Origin: Actinomycetota bacterium
GTDB lineage: Bacteria > Actinomycetota > Actinomycetes > Mycobacteriales > Micromonosporaceae
Length of the DNA stretch: 50,746 nt
NCBI GenBank assembly: GCA_005885555.1
Contig: VAWN01000016.1
Location: 11,667-62,412 of the forward strand
Direction of reading: 5' to 3'
The notes under the pieces are model-generated. The model saw only the letters and a list, made by a program, of their open reading frames with translations, was not told the DNA's origin and ran no database searches. A program made the position numbers and the translations under genes. Positions 1-10,100 of this stretch are shown piece after piece (the first letter of the stretch is position 1; every line of letters starts with the position of its first letter).

Positions 1-2
1 TC

Positions 3-2429
3 GTCGACCTGGATCCCGCCGGGTCCTGCGACGACGTGTCCGGCCTGCTCGACGAGATCCGGTACGGCGACGAGAGCCGGCTGGCGCTGCGCGGCGGTCG
101 CCGGTACCGGCCCACGCTGGTGCCGACCGTACCGGGTACCGCCGACGCGGCCTGGGAGAACCGGCCGTACCACTCGCGGCGCTATGCCAACCACCGCATC
201 CTCGCCACCCGCCCCGGGATCCTCGACAGCCTGACCGCTACCGCGTGCACGCGCACGCGGCCCGGCCCGGGACAGGTGGAGATCGAGGTCGCCGCGGCCG
301 GGCTCAACTTCAGCGACGTCCTCAAGGCGCTGGACATCTGCCCCGGGGTACCGCCCGGAACGGTCCCGCTCGGCGCCGAGTGCGCCGGCCGGGTGAGCGC
401 GGTCGGCGGCGGTGTGCAGGGGTACCGGGTCGGCGACCGGGTGATGGCCGTCGCGCCGGCCAGCCTGGCCGCCTTCGCGACGACCTCGGCCGAGCTGGTG
501 GCGCCGGTCCCGGCCGGGTGGACCGACGAGCAGGCGGCCGCCGCGCCGATCGCCTTCCTGACCGCCGTCTACGGCCTGGAGTACCTGGCGCACCTGCGCC
601 CCGGCGAGACGGTCCTCATCCATTCCGCGACCGGCGGGGTGGGCCTGGCCGCCCTGCAGGTGGCCCGCCGTAACGGTGCCGAGATCTTCGCGACGGCCGG
701 TACCGAGCAGAAGCGGAACCTGTTGCGGACGCTGGGCGTCGCGCACGTAATGGACTCTCGGTCGCTGCGGTTCGCCGACGAGGTCATGGCCGCGACCGGC
801 GGCCGCGGGGTCGACGTGGTACTCAACTCGCTGGCCGGCGAGGCGCTGATCCGTGGCCTGTCGCTGCTGGCCCGCAACGGCCGGTTCGTCGAGATCGGCA
901 AGCAGGACGTGTACCGCAACAGCCGTCTCGACCTCGGCATGCTCAAGGACAACCGGTCGTTGTTCGCCGTTGACCTGGTGCGCTCCTTCGAGGAGCAGCC
1001 CGGCCTCATCGCGGAGCTGTTCGGTACCGTCGGACGGGGCTTCGCCGACGGCTCGTTGCGCGCGCTGCCGGTCACCAGCTACCCGTACTCGCAGGCCGAT
1101 GCGGCGTTCGCCCACATGGCGCAGGCCCGCCACACCGGCAAGCTCGTGCTCCGGCCGGATCGGCCCGTGACCATCGCGGTCCCGCCGGACGCGCCGGTGG
1201 TCCGCGACACCGCCACGTACCTGATCACCGGCGGGCTCGGCGCGCTGGGCCTGCGGACCGCGCGGTACCTCGCCGACCAAGGGGCGCGGCATCTGGCACT
1301 CGTCGGCCGCCACTCGCCCTCGACCCCGGCCGAACGGGTGCTCGACGAGTTGCGGGCCCGGCAGGTACAGGTCACGGTGTGTCAGGCCGACGTCTCCCGG
1401 CCGGACGAGGTCGCCGCCGTGCTGGCGCGGCTGGATGGCTCGATGCCGCCGCTGGCCGGCGTGGTACATGCCGCCGGCATCCTCGACGACGGCCTCCTGC
1501 TCCAGCTCGACCGGGACCGGTTCGCCGCCGTGGCCGCGCCGAAGGTGGCCGGAGCCTGGCTACTGCACCGTGCGACCGCCGACCGGGACCTGGACTTCTT
1601 CGTCCTGTTCTCCTCGGCGGCGGCGCTGCTGGGCTCGCCGGGCCAGGGCAACTACGCCGCGGCCAACGCGTTCCTGGACGCACTGGCCTGGTACCGCCGC
1701 GCGCAGGGATTGCCCGCGCTGAGCATCGACTGGGGACCGTGGGACGAGATCGGGCTGGCCGCGCGCCCGGACCGGGGCGGCGCGCTGTCCGCCCTGGGCA
1801 TCGCGAGCCTACCTCCGGCGGACGGCATCGACGCCCTGGACCGGTTGCTGCGCATGTCCTCCACCCAGGTCTGCGTGCTGCCCCTGGACCGGGAGAAGCT
1901 GCGGGTCGCCGCGGACAGCGGGCTGCTGCCCGCCATGCTTGCCGGGCTGGTGACGCCGGCGGACCCGGCGGCCGATGCGGCAGCCGTGCCCGGGCACGAG
2001 GCCGGACAGGTACGCCGGTCGTTGCTGGCGGTCGAGCCGGGGCGGCGCCGGCACAGCCTGCTCGTCCGGCACTGCGCTGCGGAGGCGGCCCGGGTACTGC
2101 GGCTCGACATGTCCAAAGTGGACACCTCGGCGCCGCTGGCGAGCATGGGCTTCGACTCGCTGATGTCGCTGGAACTGCGCAAGCGGCTGGAGTCCTCACT
2201 CGAGGTCCAGCTACCGGCCACCGTGGCGTGGCGCTTCCCGACGATCGAGGCGCTCGTGCCGTTCCTCGCCGAGAGCATGGGCATCGCGCTGGCGGCCGAG
2301 GCGGCCGCTGACCCGGCCGATGCCGATGAGAGCGACGCGGAACTCGAACTTGACGGTTTGTCCGACAGCGACGTCGAGGCCCTGCTGTTGGCCAAGATGG
2401 CGCAGATCGATGGGGGACAGGACAAGTGA
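3..2429 (+). CDS. Modular type I PKS, C-terminal part: ER-KR-ACP (5' end outside window)
   Basis: The frame is open to the left edge, so this is the end of a larger PKS. The first residues match the structural half that precedes an ER. An enoylreductase follows (about nt 165-1150) with a SATGGVGLA-type NADPH loop near nt 628. A ketoreductase (nt 1213-1760) has the TYLITGGLGALG nucleotide-binding loop, Lys in APKVAG, Ser in LFSSAA and Tyr/Asn in GNYAAANAF. Its LDD motif (HAAGILDD) predicts a B-type, D-configured hydroxyl. An ACP (nt 2046-2260) carries GFDSLMS. With a DH expected upstream, this would be a fully reducing module that leaves a saturated carbon pair. The acidic C-terminus may be a docking tail. 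The stop overlaps the next start (GTGA), so the genes are translationally coupled. Confidence 0.93.
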   Translation, partial: VDLDPAGSCDDVSGLLDEIRYGDESRLALRGGRRYRPTLVPTVPGTADAAWENRPYHSRRYANHRILATRPGILDSLTATACTRTRPGPGQVEIEVAAAGLNFSDVLKALDICPGVPPGTVPLGAECAGRVSAVGGGVQGYRVGDRVMAVAPASLAAFATTSAELVAPVPAGWTDEQAAAAPIAFLTAVYGLEYLAHLRPGETVLIHSATGGVGLAALQVARRNGAEIFATAGTEQKRNLLRTLGVAHVMDSRSLRFADEVMAATGGRGVDVVLNSLAGEALIRGLSLLARNGRFVEIGKQDVYRNSRLDLGMLKDNRSLFAVDLVRSFEEQPGLIAELFGTVGRGFADGSLRALPVTSYPYSQADAAFAHMAQARHTGKLVLRPDRPVTIAVPPDAPVVRDTATYLITGGLGALGLRTARYLADQGARHLALVGRHSPSTPAERVLDELRARQVQVTVCQADVSRPDEVAAVLARLDGSMPPLAGVVHAAGILDDGLLLQLDRDRFAAVAAPKVAGAWLLHRATADRDLDFFVLFSSAAALLGSPGQGNYAAANAFLDALAWYRRAQGLPALSIDWGPWDEIGLAARPDRGGALSALGIASLPPADGIDALDRLLRMSSTQVCVLPLDREKLRVAADSGLLPAMLAGLVTPADPAADAAAVPGHEAGQVRRSLLAVEPGRRRHSLLVRHCAAEAARVLRLDMSKVDTSAPLASMGFDSLMSLELRKRLESSLEVQLPATVAWRFPTIEALVPFLAESMGIALAAEAAADPADADESDAELELDGLSDSDVEALLLAKMAQIDGGQDK

Positions 2430-5218
2430 CCACACTGGACCAGTCGCAGATGTCAGCGACCGTGCGGCGGGCGTACCTGACGATCGAGCGGATGCAGCGG
2501 CGCCTGGACGAGTACGAGCGGAGCCGGTCGGAGCCGGTCGCCATCGTCGGGCTGGGCTGCCGCTTTCCGGGCGGCGCGGTGGACGCCGACAGCTACTGGC
2601 AGGTGCTGCGCAGCGGTACCGACGCCGTGGCCGAGATCCCGCCCGACCGCTGGGACGTGGACGCCTTCTACGACAAGCGGCCGCAGCGCCCCGGGAAGAT
2701 GAGTACCCGCTGGGGCGGCTTCCTCGACCGGGTCGACGAGTTCGACCACGCCTTCTTCGGGATCTCCCGGCGTGAGGCGGTGTCGATGGACCCGCAGCAG
2801 CGGCTGGCTCTGGAGGTGGCCTGGGAAGCGCTGGAGAACGCCGGGCAGGCCCCGTCCGGGTTGGCGGGCAGCCGCACCGGCGTGTTCATGGGGGTGTGCA
2901 GCAACGACTTCGCGACGGTCAACTTCCAGCACCCGCTGGACGTCTCCGCGTACGTCAGCACCGGTACCGCGCACAGCGTGCTCACCGGCCGCATCTCCTA
3001 CCTGCTGGACCTGCGCGGCCCCAGCGTCGCCCTGGACAGCGCCTGCTCCTCGTCGCTGGTCGCGGTCCACCTGGCCGCGCAGAGCCTGCGCGCCGGCGAG
3101 TGCGACCTGGCCCTGGGCGGCGGGGTGAACGTCGTGCTGTCGCCGCTGCCCGGCGTCGCGTTCTCCCAGTTCCCCGGAATGGTCTCGCCGGACGGGCGGT
3201 GCCGGACCTTCGACGCGGCCGCGAACGGGTACGTGCGTAGTGAAGGCTGCGGCATGGTCGTGCTCAAGCGACTGTCCGACGCGGTACGCGACGGCGACGA
3301 CGTGCTGGCCGTGCTCCGCGGCGGAGCCGTGAACCAGGACGGGCGCAGCTCGGGCGTCACCGCGCCCAACGGGCTGGCCCAGCGCGACGTGCTGCGCCGC
3401 GCGCTGGCCGCCAGCGGTGTCGAGCCGCACGAGGTCTCGTACATCGAGGCGCACGGTACCGGTACCCGGCTCGGCGATCCCATCGAGGTCGAGGCGCTGG
3501 CCGACGTCTACGGGCGGAGCGAGGGCGGTCCGGTCTACCTCGGCTCGGCGAAGACGAACATCGGCCATCCGGAGGCGGCTGCCGGGATCGCCGGGCTGAT
3601 CAAGGTGGTGCTCGCGCTCGGCCACGGCACCATCCCGCCCAACGTGCACTTCAACCAGCTCAACCCGCACCTGTCCCTAACCGGCACCACCTTTGCCGTC
3701 CCACGCGAGCTGACCCCCTGGCCGGGGCCCGCCGACCGGCGCGTCGCGGGAGTCAGCAGCTTCGGGTTCAGCGGCACGAACGCGCACCTGATCCTGGCTG
3801 CCGCGCCGCCCCGGCCGGAACCGGCCGGCGCGGCGCCGGCGGACCCGGGCACGCGGCCGCTGTCGGTGCTCGCGCTGTCGGGCAAGACCGGGCCGGCAGT
3901 GGTGAAGCTCGCCGCCCGGTACGCCGAGCGGCTGGCCGCCGACCCGGACGTTTCGCTGGCCGATGTCTGCTTCTCCGCCAACACAGGCAGGTCCCACTTC
4001 CCGCACCGGCTCGCCGCCGTGGCCGGTACCGCCGCCGATCTGGCCGGCCAGCTCACCGACTTCGTGGACGGGCTGCCCGTGGACGAACCGGTCACCGGTA
4101 CCGCCGGCGGTGCGGACGTCGTCTTCCTCTTCCCGGGACAGGGCCCGCAGCGGGCGGGTATGGCACGTAGTCTCTACGAGACGCAGCCCACGTTCCGCCG
4201 GGTTCTCGACGACTGCGCAGAGATACTGCGCCCGATGCTGCCGGTACCGCTGCTGTCCGTGCTGTTCCCGACCGATCCGGACAGCGACCTCATCAACCGG
4301 ACCGCCTACGCCCAGCCGGCCCTGTTCGCGGTGGAGTACGCACTGGCCCAGTTGTGGCGGTCGTGGGGCGTGGAACCCGTGGCGGTCCTCGGGCACAGCT
4401 TCGGCGAGTACGTCGCCGCCTGCGTGGCGGGCGCGGTCGGCCTGGAGGATGGCCTGCGCCTTGCGGTGGAGCGTGCGCGGCTGATGGACACCCTGTCGCG
4501 GACCGGTTCCATGGCGACGGTGTTCGCGTCGGAGGATGAGGTGGCCGCGGTCATCGCCGGCTGGTCGGACCGGATCTCGATCGCCGCCGTCAACGGGCCG
4601 GCGAACACCACCATCTCCGGGGAGCAGGACCTCGTCGCGTCGGTCTGCGACACCTTCCTCAGCCGGGGGGTGCGGGCCAAGCCGCTGCACATCACCACCT
4701 CGTCGCACTCCCCCTTGATCGAACCCATCCTCGAACCGCTGTACCGGATCGCCGGTCAGGCCCGGTTCGCGTCGCCGCGGATCCCGCTGGTCAGCAACGT
4801 GACCGGCGAGCTGTGGCCCTGGGACGAGGCACCCGACGCCGAATACTGGTGCCGGCACGCCCGCCGGCCGGTGCTTTTCGCCGCCGGCATCGCCACCTTG
4901 GCGGCCATGGGGTACCGCAACTTCGTCGAGGTCGGGCCCGCCCCCACCCTGCTCGGCCTGGTCGGCGAAGCCCAGCCCGCCGACGGCGCCGGCCTCCTGC
5001 TGCCCAGCCTGCGACCGAACCAGGGGGACTGGCCGGTCATCCTGTCCAGCCTCGCCCGGCTGTACGTGCACGGTGCCGACGTGGACTGGCGCGCGTTCGC
5101 CGGTACCGACGTACCCATTCGAGCGGACCCGCTGCTGGCCGGAGCGGCGCCACCAGCCGGTACCGTCCACATGGGACGGTGCTGCCGCCGCGCCGGACGG
5201 CGTAGACGCCGCCGGTGA
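2426..5218 (+). CDS. Type I PKS, KS-AT half of a KS-AT-KR-ACP module (frame lost near 5105)
   Basis: GTG start overlaps the previous stop, with an AGGA-type ribosome site just upstream. Residues 1-36 look like a coiled-coil N-terminal docking helix. The KS is complete: Cys207 in DSACSSS, His in EAHGTGT, and His in TNIGHPEAAAG. The AT has Ser658 in GHSFGEY. The usual HAFH (malonyl) or YASH (methylmalonyl) signature is TSSH here (residues 758-761), so the ending is SH rather than FH. With an epimerase gene at the end of this operon, methylmalonyl-CoA is the likeliest extender, but this is inference. The frame is normal to DVDWRAFAG and then runs out as an Arg-rich tail. The expected VPTYPFERTRCW continues in frame +3. 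I read this as one protein interrupted by an indel, not as two natural subunits. Confidence 0.9.
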   Translation: MTTLDQSQMSATVRRAYLTIERMQRRLDEYERSRSEPVAIVGLGCRFPGGAVDADSYWQVLRSGTDAVAEIPPDRWDVDAFYDKRPQRPGKMSTRWGGFLDRVDEFDHAFFGISRREAVSMDPQQRLALEVAWEALENAGQAPSGLAGSRTGVFMGVCSNDFATVNFQHPLDVSAYVSTGTAHSVLTGRISYLLDLRGPSVALDSACSSSLVAVHLAAQSLRAGECDLALGGGVNVVLSPLPGVAFSQFPGMVSPDGRCRTFDAAANGYVRSEGCGMVVLKRLSDAVRDGDDVLAVLRGGAVNQDGRSSGVTAPNGLAQRDVLRRALAASGVEPHEVSYIEAHGTGTRLGDPIEVEALADVYGRSEGGPVYLGSAKTNIGHPEAAAGIAGLIKVVLALGHGTIPPNVHFNQLNPHLSLTGTTFAVPRELTPWPGPADRRVAGVSSFGFSGTNAHLILAAAPPRPEPAGAAPADPGTRPLSVLALSGKTGPAVVKLAARYAERLAADPDVSLADVCFSANTGRSHFPHRLAAVAGTAADLAGQLTDFVDGLPVDEPVTGTAGGADVVFLFPGQGPQRAGMARSLYETQPTFRRVLDDCAEILRPMLPVPLLSVLFPTDPDSDLINRTAYAQPALFAVEYALAQLWRSWGVEPVAVLGHSFGEYVAACVAGAVGLEDGLRLAVERARLMDTLSRTGSMATVFASEDEVAAVIAGWSDRISIAAVNGPANTTISGEQDLVASVCDTFLSRGVRAKPLHITTSSHSPLIEPILEPLYRIAGQARFASPRIPLVSNVTGELWPWDEAPDAEYWCRHARRPVLFAAGIATLAAMGYRNFVEVGPAPTLLGLVGEAQPADGAGLLLPSLRPNQGDWPVILSSLARLYVHGADVDWRAFAGTDVPIRADPLLAGAAPPAGTVHMGRCCRRAGRRRRRR

Positions 5219-7181
5219 CGTCGACGACGCCGATCTGGTGTACCGGCTGACGTGGGAGCCCGCCGGACCGGCCTTCACCGCTCCATCCACAGTGGCCGGA
5301 GCCAAGGAGACCTGGCTGGTACTGGCGGACGAGACCGGTGTGGGCGACGAGCTGGCCGCGCTGGTGGCGCAGCGCGGCTCCCGGTGCGTGCGGGTCGTCC
5401 CCGGCCCGGCCTATCGCTACGAGCGGGCCGGTGAGGCGGTCGTCCCGCTCGACACCCCGGAACATCTCCTGCGCCTGCTGGACGACCTGGACCTCGCCGC
5501 GGACGAGAGCCTGCAGGTGGTGCACCTGCGCAGCGTGCGGGACCGGGCTACCGAGCCGGACACCGTGGAGGGCCTGCTCCAAGAGCAGTGGGACGGCTGC
5601 ATGAGCGCGATCCACCTGGCGCAGGCACTCGCCCGGGCCGGCGGCACCCGCCCGACCCGGCTGTGGTTGGTCACCCGGGGCGCGGTACAGCCCGGCGAGG
5701 CCGGCCCGACAGCGCTGGCCGTCGGCCAGTCGACCCTGTGGGGACTGGGCCGCTCGTTGCAGCAGGAGCACACCGCGCTGTGGGGCGGCCTGGTCGACCT
5801 GGATCCCGGGGCCGAGCCACGGTCGCTGGCGGCGCAGCTGCTCGGCGAGATCGCGCACCGCGACGGCGAGGACCAGATCGCCCTGCGCGACGGACACCGC
5901 CACGTCGCGCGCCTGGTCCGCGGTCAACTGCCCGACCCGCCCGCCCCGGGCACGGTGTGGCGGCCGGACGCCAGCTACCTCATCACCGGTGGACTGGGCG
6001 GGGTGGGCAGCGCGGTCGCCCGCTCGATGGTGCGCGCCGGCGCCCGCCGCCTCGTGCTCGTCGGCCGCACCCCCATCCCGCCCCGGCGGGACTGGGCCGA
6101 CCTGGCCGCCGACGACCCGGCCGGGCAGCGGGTGGCGACGATCCGCGAGCTGGAGTCGCTGGGCGCGAGCGTCATCGTCGAGTCGCTGGACGTCTCCGAC
6201 GAGCACGCCGTACGGGAATTCATCGAGCGCTTCGACCGGGAGGGCTGGCCGCCGATCCGGGGCGTGGTTCACGCGGCCGGTGTCGGCGACGTCGCGCCGC
6301 TGGTCGACCTGCGCCCGGCCGACCTGGAACAGCACCTGCGGCCCAAGGCCGTCGGCGCGTGGGTACTGCACCGCCTGCTCGGTGACCGGCCGCTGGACTT
6401 CTTCGTCCTGTTCTCGTCGACCAGCTCCATCCTCAGCTCCCCGTTCGTCGCGAGCTACGCCGCGGCCAACGCCTTCCTGGACAGCCTGGCGCAGCTGCGG
6501 CGCAACGCCGGAAAACCCGCGCTGACCATCAACTGGGGGATCTGGTCGCAGACCGGCCTGGCGGCGCGCGGTGCCAACGCCACACCGGGACTCAGCCGCG
6601 GCATGGGTACCCTGATCCCGGAGCAGGCGCTGCGGATCTTCCACCGCCTGCTGGCGCACGGCGACGCGCAGGTCGCGGTGATGCCGGTGGACTGGTCCGA
6701 CTGGGGCCGGCGGTACCGGGACGTGTCCGGGTCGGCTCTGCTCGCCAGGCTGCTGGACGGGCACGACGGGGCGCGGTCGGGCAAGGCCGCCCGGCGCAGC
6801 GCGCTGCCGTCGCGCGCGGACCTGCTCGCGCGGCCGCCGGACCAGCGCGCACCGGCGCTGACCGAGGCGCTCGTACCCAGCATCACCGCCACGCTGGGCG
6901 GCAAGTCCTCGACCGTGGGGCTGGACCACCCGCTGATCGATCTCGGCCTGGACTCGCTGATGGCGGTGGAGCTCAAGAACGAGGTGGAGAGCCGGCTCGG
7001 CGTCGCGCTGCCGATCTCGGTACTGCTCGACCGCGCCACCGTGCGCACGCTGGTCGCCCACATCGTCACCGAGCTGTCCACAGTGGACGGTGACAGCACT
7101 CCAGTCGTCATCCCCCGGGTGCAGCGCGTCGACGACGTCGCGGAGCGGCTGCTGGCCCAACTGGAGGAGCAGGCGTCATGA
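5073..7181 (+). CDS. Type I PKS, KR-ACP half of the same module
   Basis: The frame becomes meaningful at VPTYPFERTRCWPE, the normal junction after an AT domain. No ribosome site precedes it, so the GTG at 5073 is only a formal start. Next come a KR structural half and a KR (nt 5970-6560) with YLITGGLGGVG, Lys in RPKAVG, SSTSS, and Tyr/Asn in SYAAANAF. It has no LDD motif, so it is not a clear B-type KR. The ACP (nt 6840-7080) has LGLDSLMA. There is no DH or ER, so the beta-hydroxyl should survive. That suits a 3-hydroxyacyl product whose oxygen closes a lactone later. The stop overlaps the next ATG (ATGA). If the frameshift is real, this half is not made as part of the module. Confidence 0.88.
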   Translation: MPTWTGARSPVPTYPFERTRCWPERRHQPVPSTWDGAAAAPDGVDAAGDVDDADLVYRLTWEPAGPAFTAPSTVAGAKETWLVLADETGVGDELAALVAQRGSRCVRVVPGPAYRYERAGEAVVPLDTPEHLLRLLDDLDLAADESLQVVHLRSVRDRATEPDTVEGLLQEQWDGCMSAIHLAQALARAGGTRPTRLWLVTRGAVQPGEAGPTALAVGQSTLWGLGRSLQQEHTALWGGLVDLDPGAEPRSLAAQLLGEIAHRDGEDQIALRDGHRHVARLVRGQLPDPPAPGTVWRPDASYLITGGLGGVGSAVARSMVRAGARRLVLVGRTPIPPRRDWADLAADDPAGQRVATIRELESLGASVIVESLDVSDEHAVREFIERFDREGWPPIRGVVHAAGVGDVAPLVDLRPADLEQHLRPKAVGAWVLHRLLGDRPLDFFVLFSSTSSILSSPFVASYAAANAFLDSLAQLRRNAGKPALTINWGIWSQTGLAARGANATPGLSRGMGTLIPEQALRIFHRLLAHGDAQVAVMPVDWSDWGRRYRDVSGSALLARLLDGHDGARSGKAARRSALPSRADLLARPPDQRAPALTEALVPSITATLGGKSSTVGLDHPLIDLGLDSLMAVELKNEVESRLGVALPISVLLDRATVRTLVAHIVTELSTVDGDSTPVVIPRVQRVDDVAERLLAQLEEQAS
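5095..5125 (+). other. Frameshift junction in the AT-KR linker
   Basis: Frame 2 reads DWRAFAGTDVP up to here and then turns into nonsense. Frame 3 picks up with PTYPFERTRCW. Compared with usual AT-KR linkers, a few residues of a typical RR-VP-PTYPFE stretch are missing. This suggests a small deletion, not a single-base slip. The spot contains two close GTACC words (GGTACCGACGTACCC), the most repeated word in this DNA, so loss between repeats is a possible mechanism. An assembly or sequencing error at the repeat is equally possible. Confidence 0.7.
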
Positions 7182-10100
7182 GCAATCTCGACGAGCGGAT
7201 CGCCGCCCTGGCACCGGAGAAGCGCGCCCTGTTCGCCAAGCTGATGCGGGAGCAGTCGCGGGAGGAGAACGCCTTCCCGATTTCCGTGATGCAGCAGGGC
7301 ATCTGGTTCCTCGAACAGCTCAAGCCGCACAACCCGGCCTACGTCATTCCGGCGGCGGTACGCATCAGCGGGCCGCTGGACGCGGGCGTACTGCGTGCGG
7401 CGGTCAACGAGATCGTGCGGCGGCACGAGCCGCTGCGCACCACGTTCCGCTTGCGCGAGGGCCGGCCGGCCCAGGTCGTCGCCGCGGAACTGACGCTCGA
7501 CCTGCCCGAGGTGGACCTGCGGTCCGCCGGCGACCTCGCCACGCAGATCGACGCGACGCTGCACGAGCCGTTCGACCTCGCCGCCGGGCCGCTGCTGCGG
7601 GTCCGGCTGCTGCGCACCGGCGACGAGGAGTACGTGCTCGTGGTCGCCATGCACCACCTCATCTCCGACGGCTGGTCGGTGGGGATCCTCGTCGCCGAGC
7701 TGTCCGCGCTCTACGAGGCGTACCTCGCCGGCCGCCCCTGCCCGCTGCCCGACCTCGCCATCCAGTACGGCGACTTCGCCACCTGGCAGCAGCGCTGGCT
7801 GCGGGAGGCGGACCTCGGCGCGGACCTCGCGTACTGGCGGGCGCACCTGGCCGGAGCGCCGCCGGTACTGGAGCTGCCGACCGACCGGCCCCGTCCGGCG
7901 GTACAGGGGTTCAACGGCGCCTCGGTGCCGTTCGAGCTGCCCGCAACGGTGCTGGGCCGGCTGGACGGGCTGGCCAAGCGGCACGGCGCGACCACCTATA
8001 TGGCGCTGCTGGCCGTGTTCCAGATCCTGCTGCACCGGTACAGCAACCAGGACGACATCGTGGTCGGGGTACCGATGGCCAACCGCACCCGCGCCGAGAT
8101 CGAGCCGCTGATCGGGTTCTTCGTCAACACCCTGCCGGTACGCACGGACCTGGGTGGCGACCCGGACTTCGTCGAGGTGCTCCGCCGGGTCCGCGACGGC
8201 TGCCTGGGCGCCTACTCGCACCAGAGCGTGCCGTTCGAGCGGGTGGTGGCGGAGCTGAAGCCGCCACGCGACCTGAGCCGGCCGCCGATCTTCCAGGTGA
8301 GCCTGTCGTACCAGAGTGACCCGCTGCCCACCCTGGCCATGGCCGGGGTGCGGCTGCGCCGGCTGCCGCTGCGCGCCGACGGCGCCCGGTTCGACCTGGA
8401 ATTGCAGTTCTTCGCCGACGACGGGGCACTGCGCGGCTGGTTCGAGTACGACCGCGACCTGTTCGACGAGTCCACCATGGCCCGGCTGGCCGGCCACTTC
8501 CGTCGCCTCACCGAGCTGGTCCTGGTCCACCCGGACCAGCCGGTCGACCTGCTGCCCCTGCTCGACGCGGTGGAGCGGCAGCGGATCCTGCACCAGGGCA
8601 ACGCGACCGGACGGTCCTGGCCGGACGGGTGGCTCCACCAGTGCTTCGAGCGCCAGGTGGAGCGCGACCCCGGAGCGGCGGCGCTGCGGTTCGACGGGCA
8701 CACGCTGACCTACGCACAGTTGAACACCCGGGCCAACCAGCTGGCCCACCGGCTGCGCCGGCTCGGGGTCGGCCGCGACGTCCTCGTCGGCGTCTGTATG
8801 CAGCGCTGCGTCGAGCTGGTGGTGAGCCTGCTGGCGGTGCTCAAGGCCGGGGCGGCGTACGTACCCCTCGACCCGGGCTATCCGCGCGCCCGCCTCGCCT
8901 ACATGCTCGCCGACGCGAAGGTACCGGTGCTGCTCGCGCAGCGCGACGTGCTGGCCGGCCTGGACACCGGCGACGCCGAGGTGCTCTGCGTGGCCGAGCT
9001 GGCCGAAACGCTCGCCGGCGAGTCCGCGGCCAATCCCGATGTCGCCGTCGACGGCGAGGACCTCGCCTACGTCATCTACACCTCCGGTTCCACCGGGCGA
9101 CCCAAGGGCGTGCCGAACGTGCACGCGGCGATCCGCAACCGGCTGCTGTGGATGCAGGACGCGTACCGGCTGGACGGCACCGACCGGGTACTGCAGAAGA
9201 CGCCGTTCTCGTTCGACGTATCGGTGTGGGAGTTCTTCTGGCCGCTGATGGCCGGCGCCACGCTGGTCGTGGCCCGGCCCGAGGGGCACAAGGACAGCCG
9301 GTACCTGGCCGAGACGATCCGCGCCGAGGCGATCACCACCGTGCACTTCGTCCCGTCGATGTTGCAGGTCTTCCTCCGCGAACCCGACGCGGCGCGGTGC
9401 CCCAGCCTGCGCCGGGTGGTGTGCAGTGGCGAGGCGTTGCCGAGGGACCTGCAGGAGCGGTTCTTCGCGACGTCGGATGCCGCGCTGTACAACCTCTACG
9501 GCCCCACCGAGGCCGCGGTGGACGTGACCGCCTGGACCTGCCGCAGCGACGGCGACCCGCGGCCGGTACCCATCGGCTTCCCCATCGCCAACACCCGGAT
9601 GCACGTGCTGGACCGGTACCTGCAACCGGTTCCCGTCGGGGTGCCCGGCGAGCTGCACATCGGCGGGCGCAACCTGGCCCGGGGATACCTGAACCGGCCG
9701 CGGCTGACCGCCGAGAAGTTCATCCCCAACCCCTTCGAACCGGGCGCGCGCCTGTACCGGACCGGCGACCTGGCCCGGTACCGCGACGACGGCGCGATCG
9801 AATACCTCGGCCGGCTGGACCACCAGATGAAGCTGCGCGGATTCCGCATCGAGCTCGGCGAGATCGAGTCGGTGCTGACCGGCCACCCGTCGGTGCGCGA
9901 GGCGCTGGTGGTGGCGCGCGAGTTCGGTGCCGGCGACGTGCGCCTGGTCGCGTATGTGGTGGCCGGTGCCGGCCGGCCGGGTGCGGACGAGCTGATCGGG
10001 CACCTGAAGCAGCGGCTGCCCGAGTACATGGTGCCGTCGGCGTTCGTCACGCTGCCGGCGCTGCCGCTGACCCCCAACGGCAAGGTCGACCGGGCCGCCC

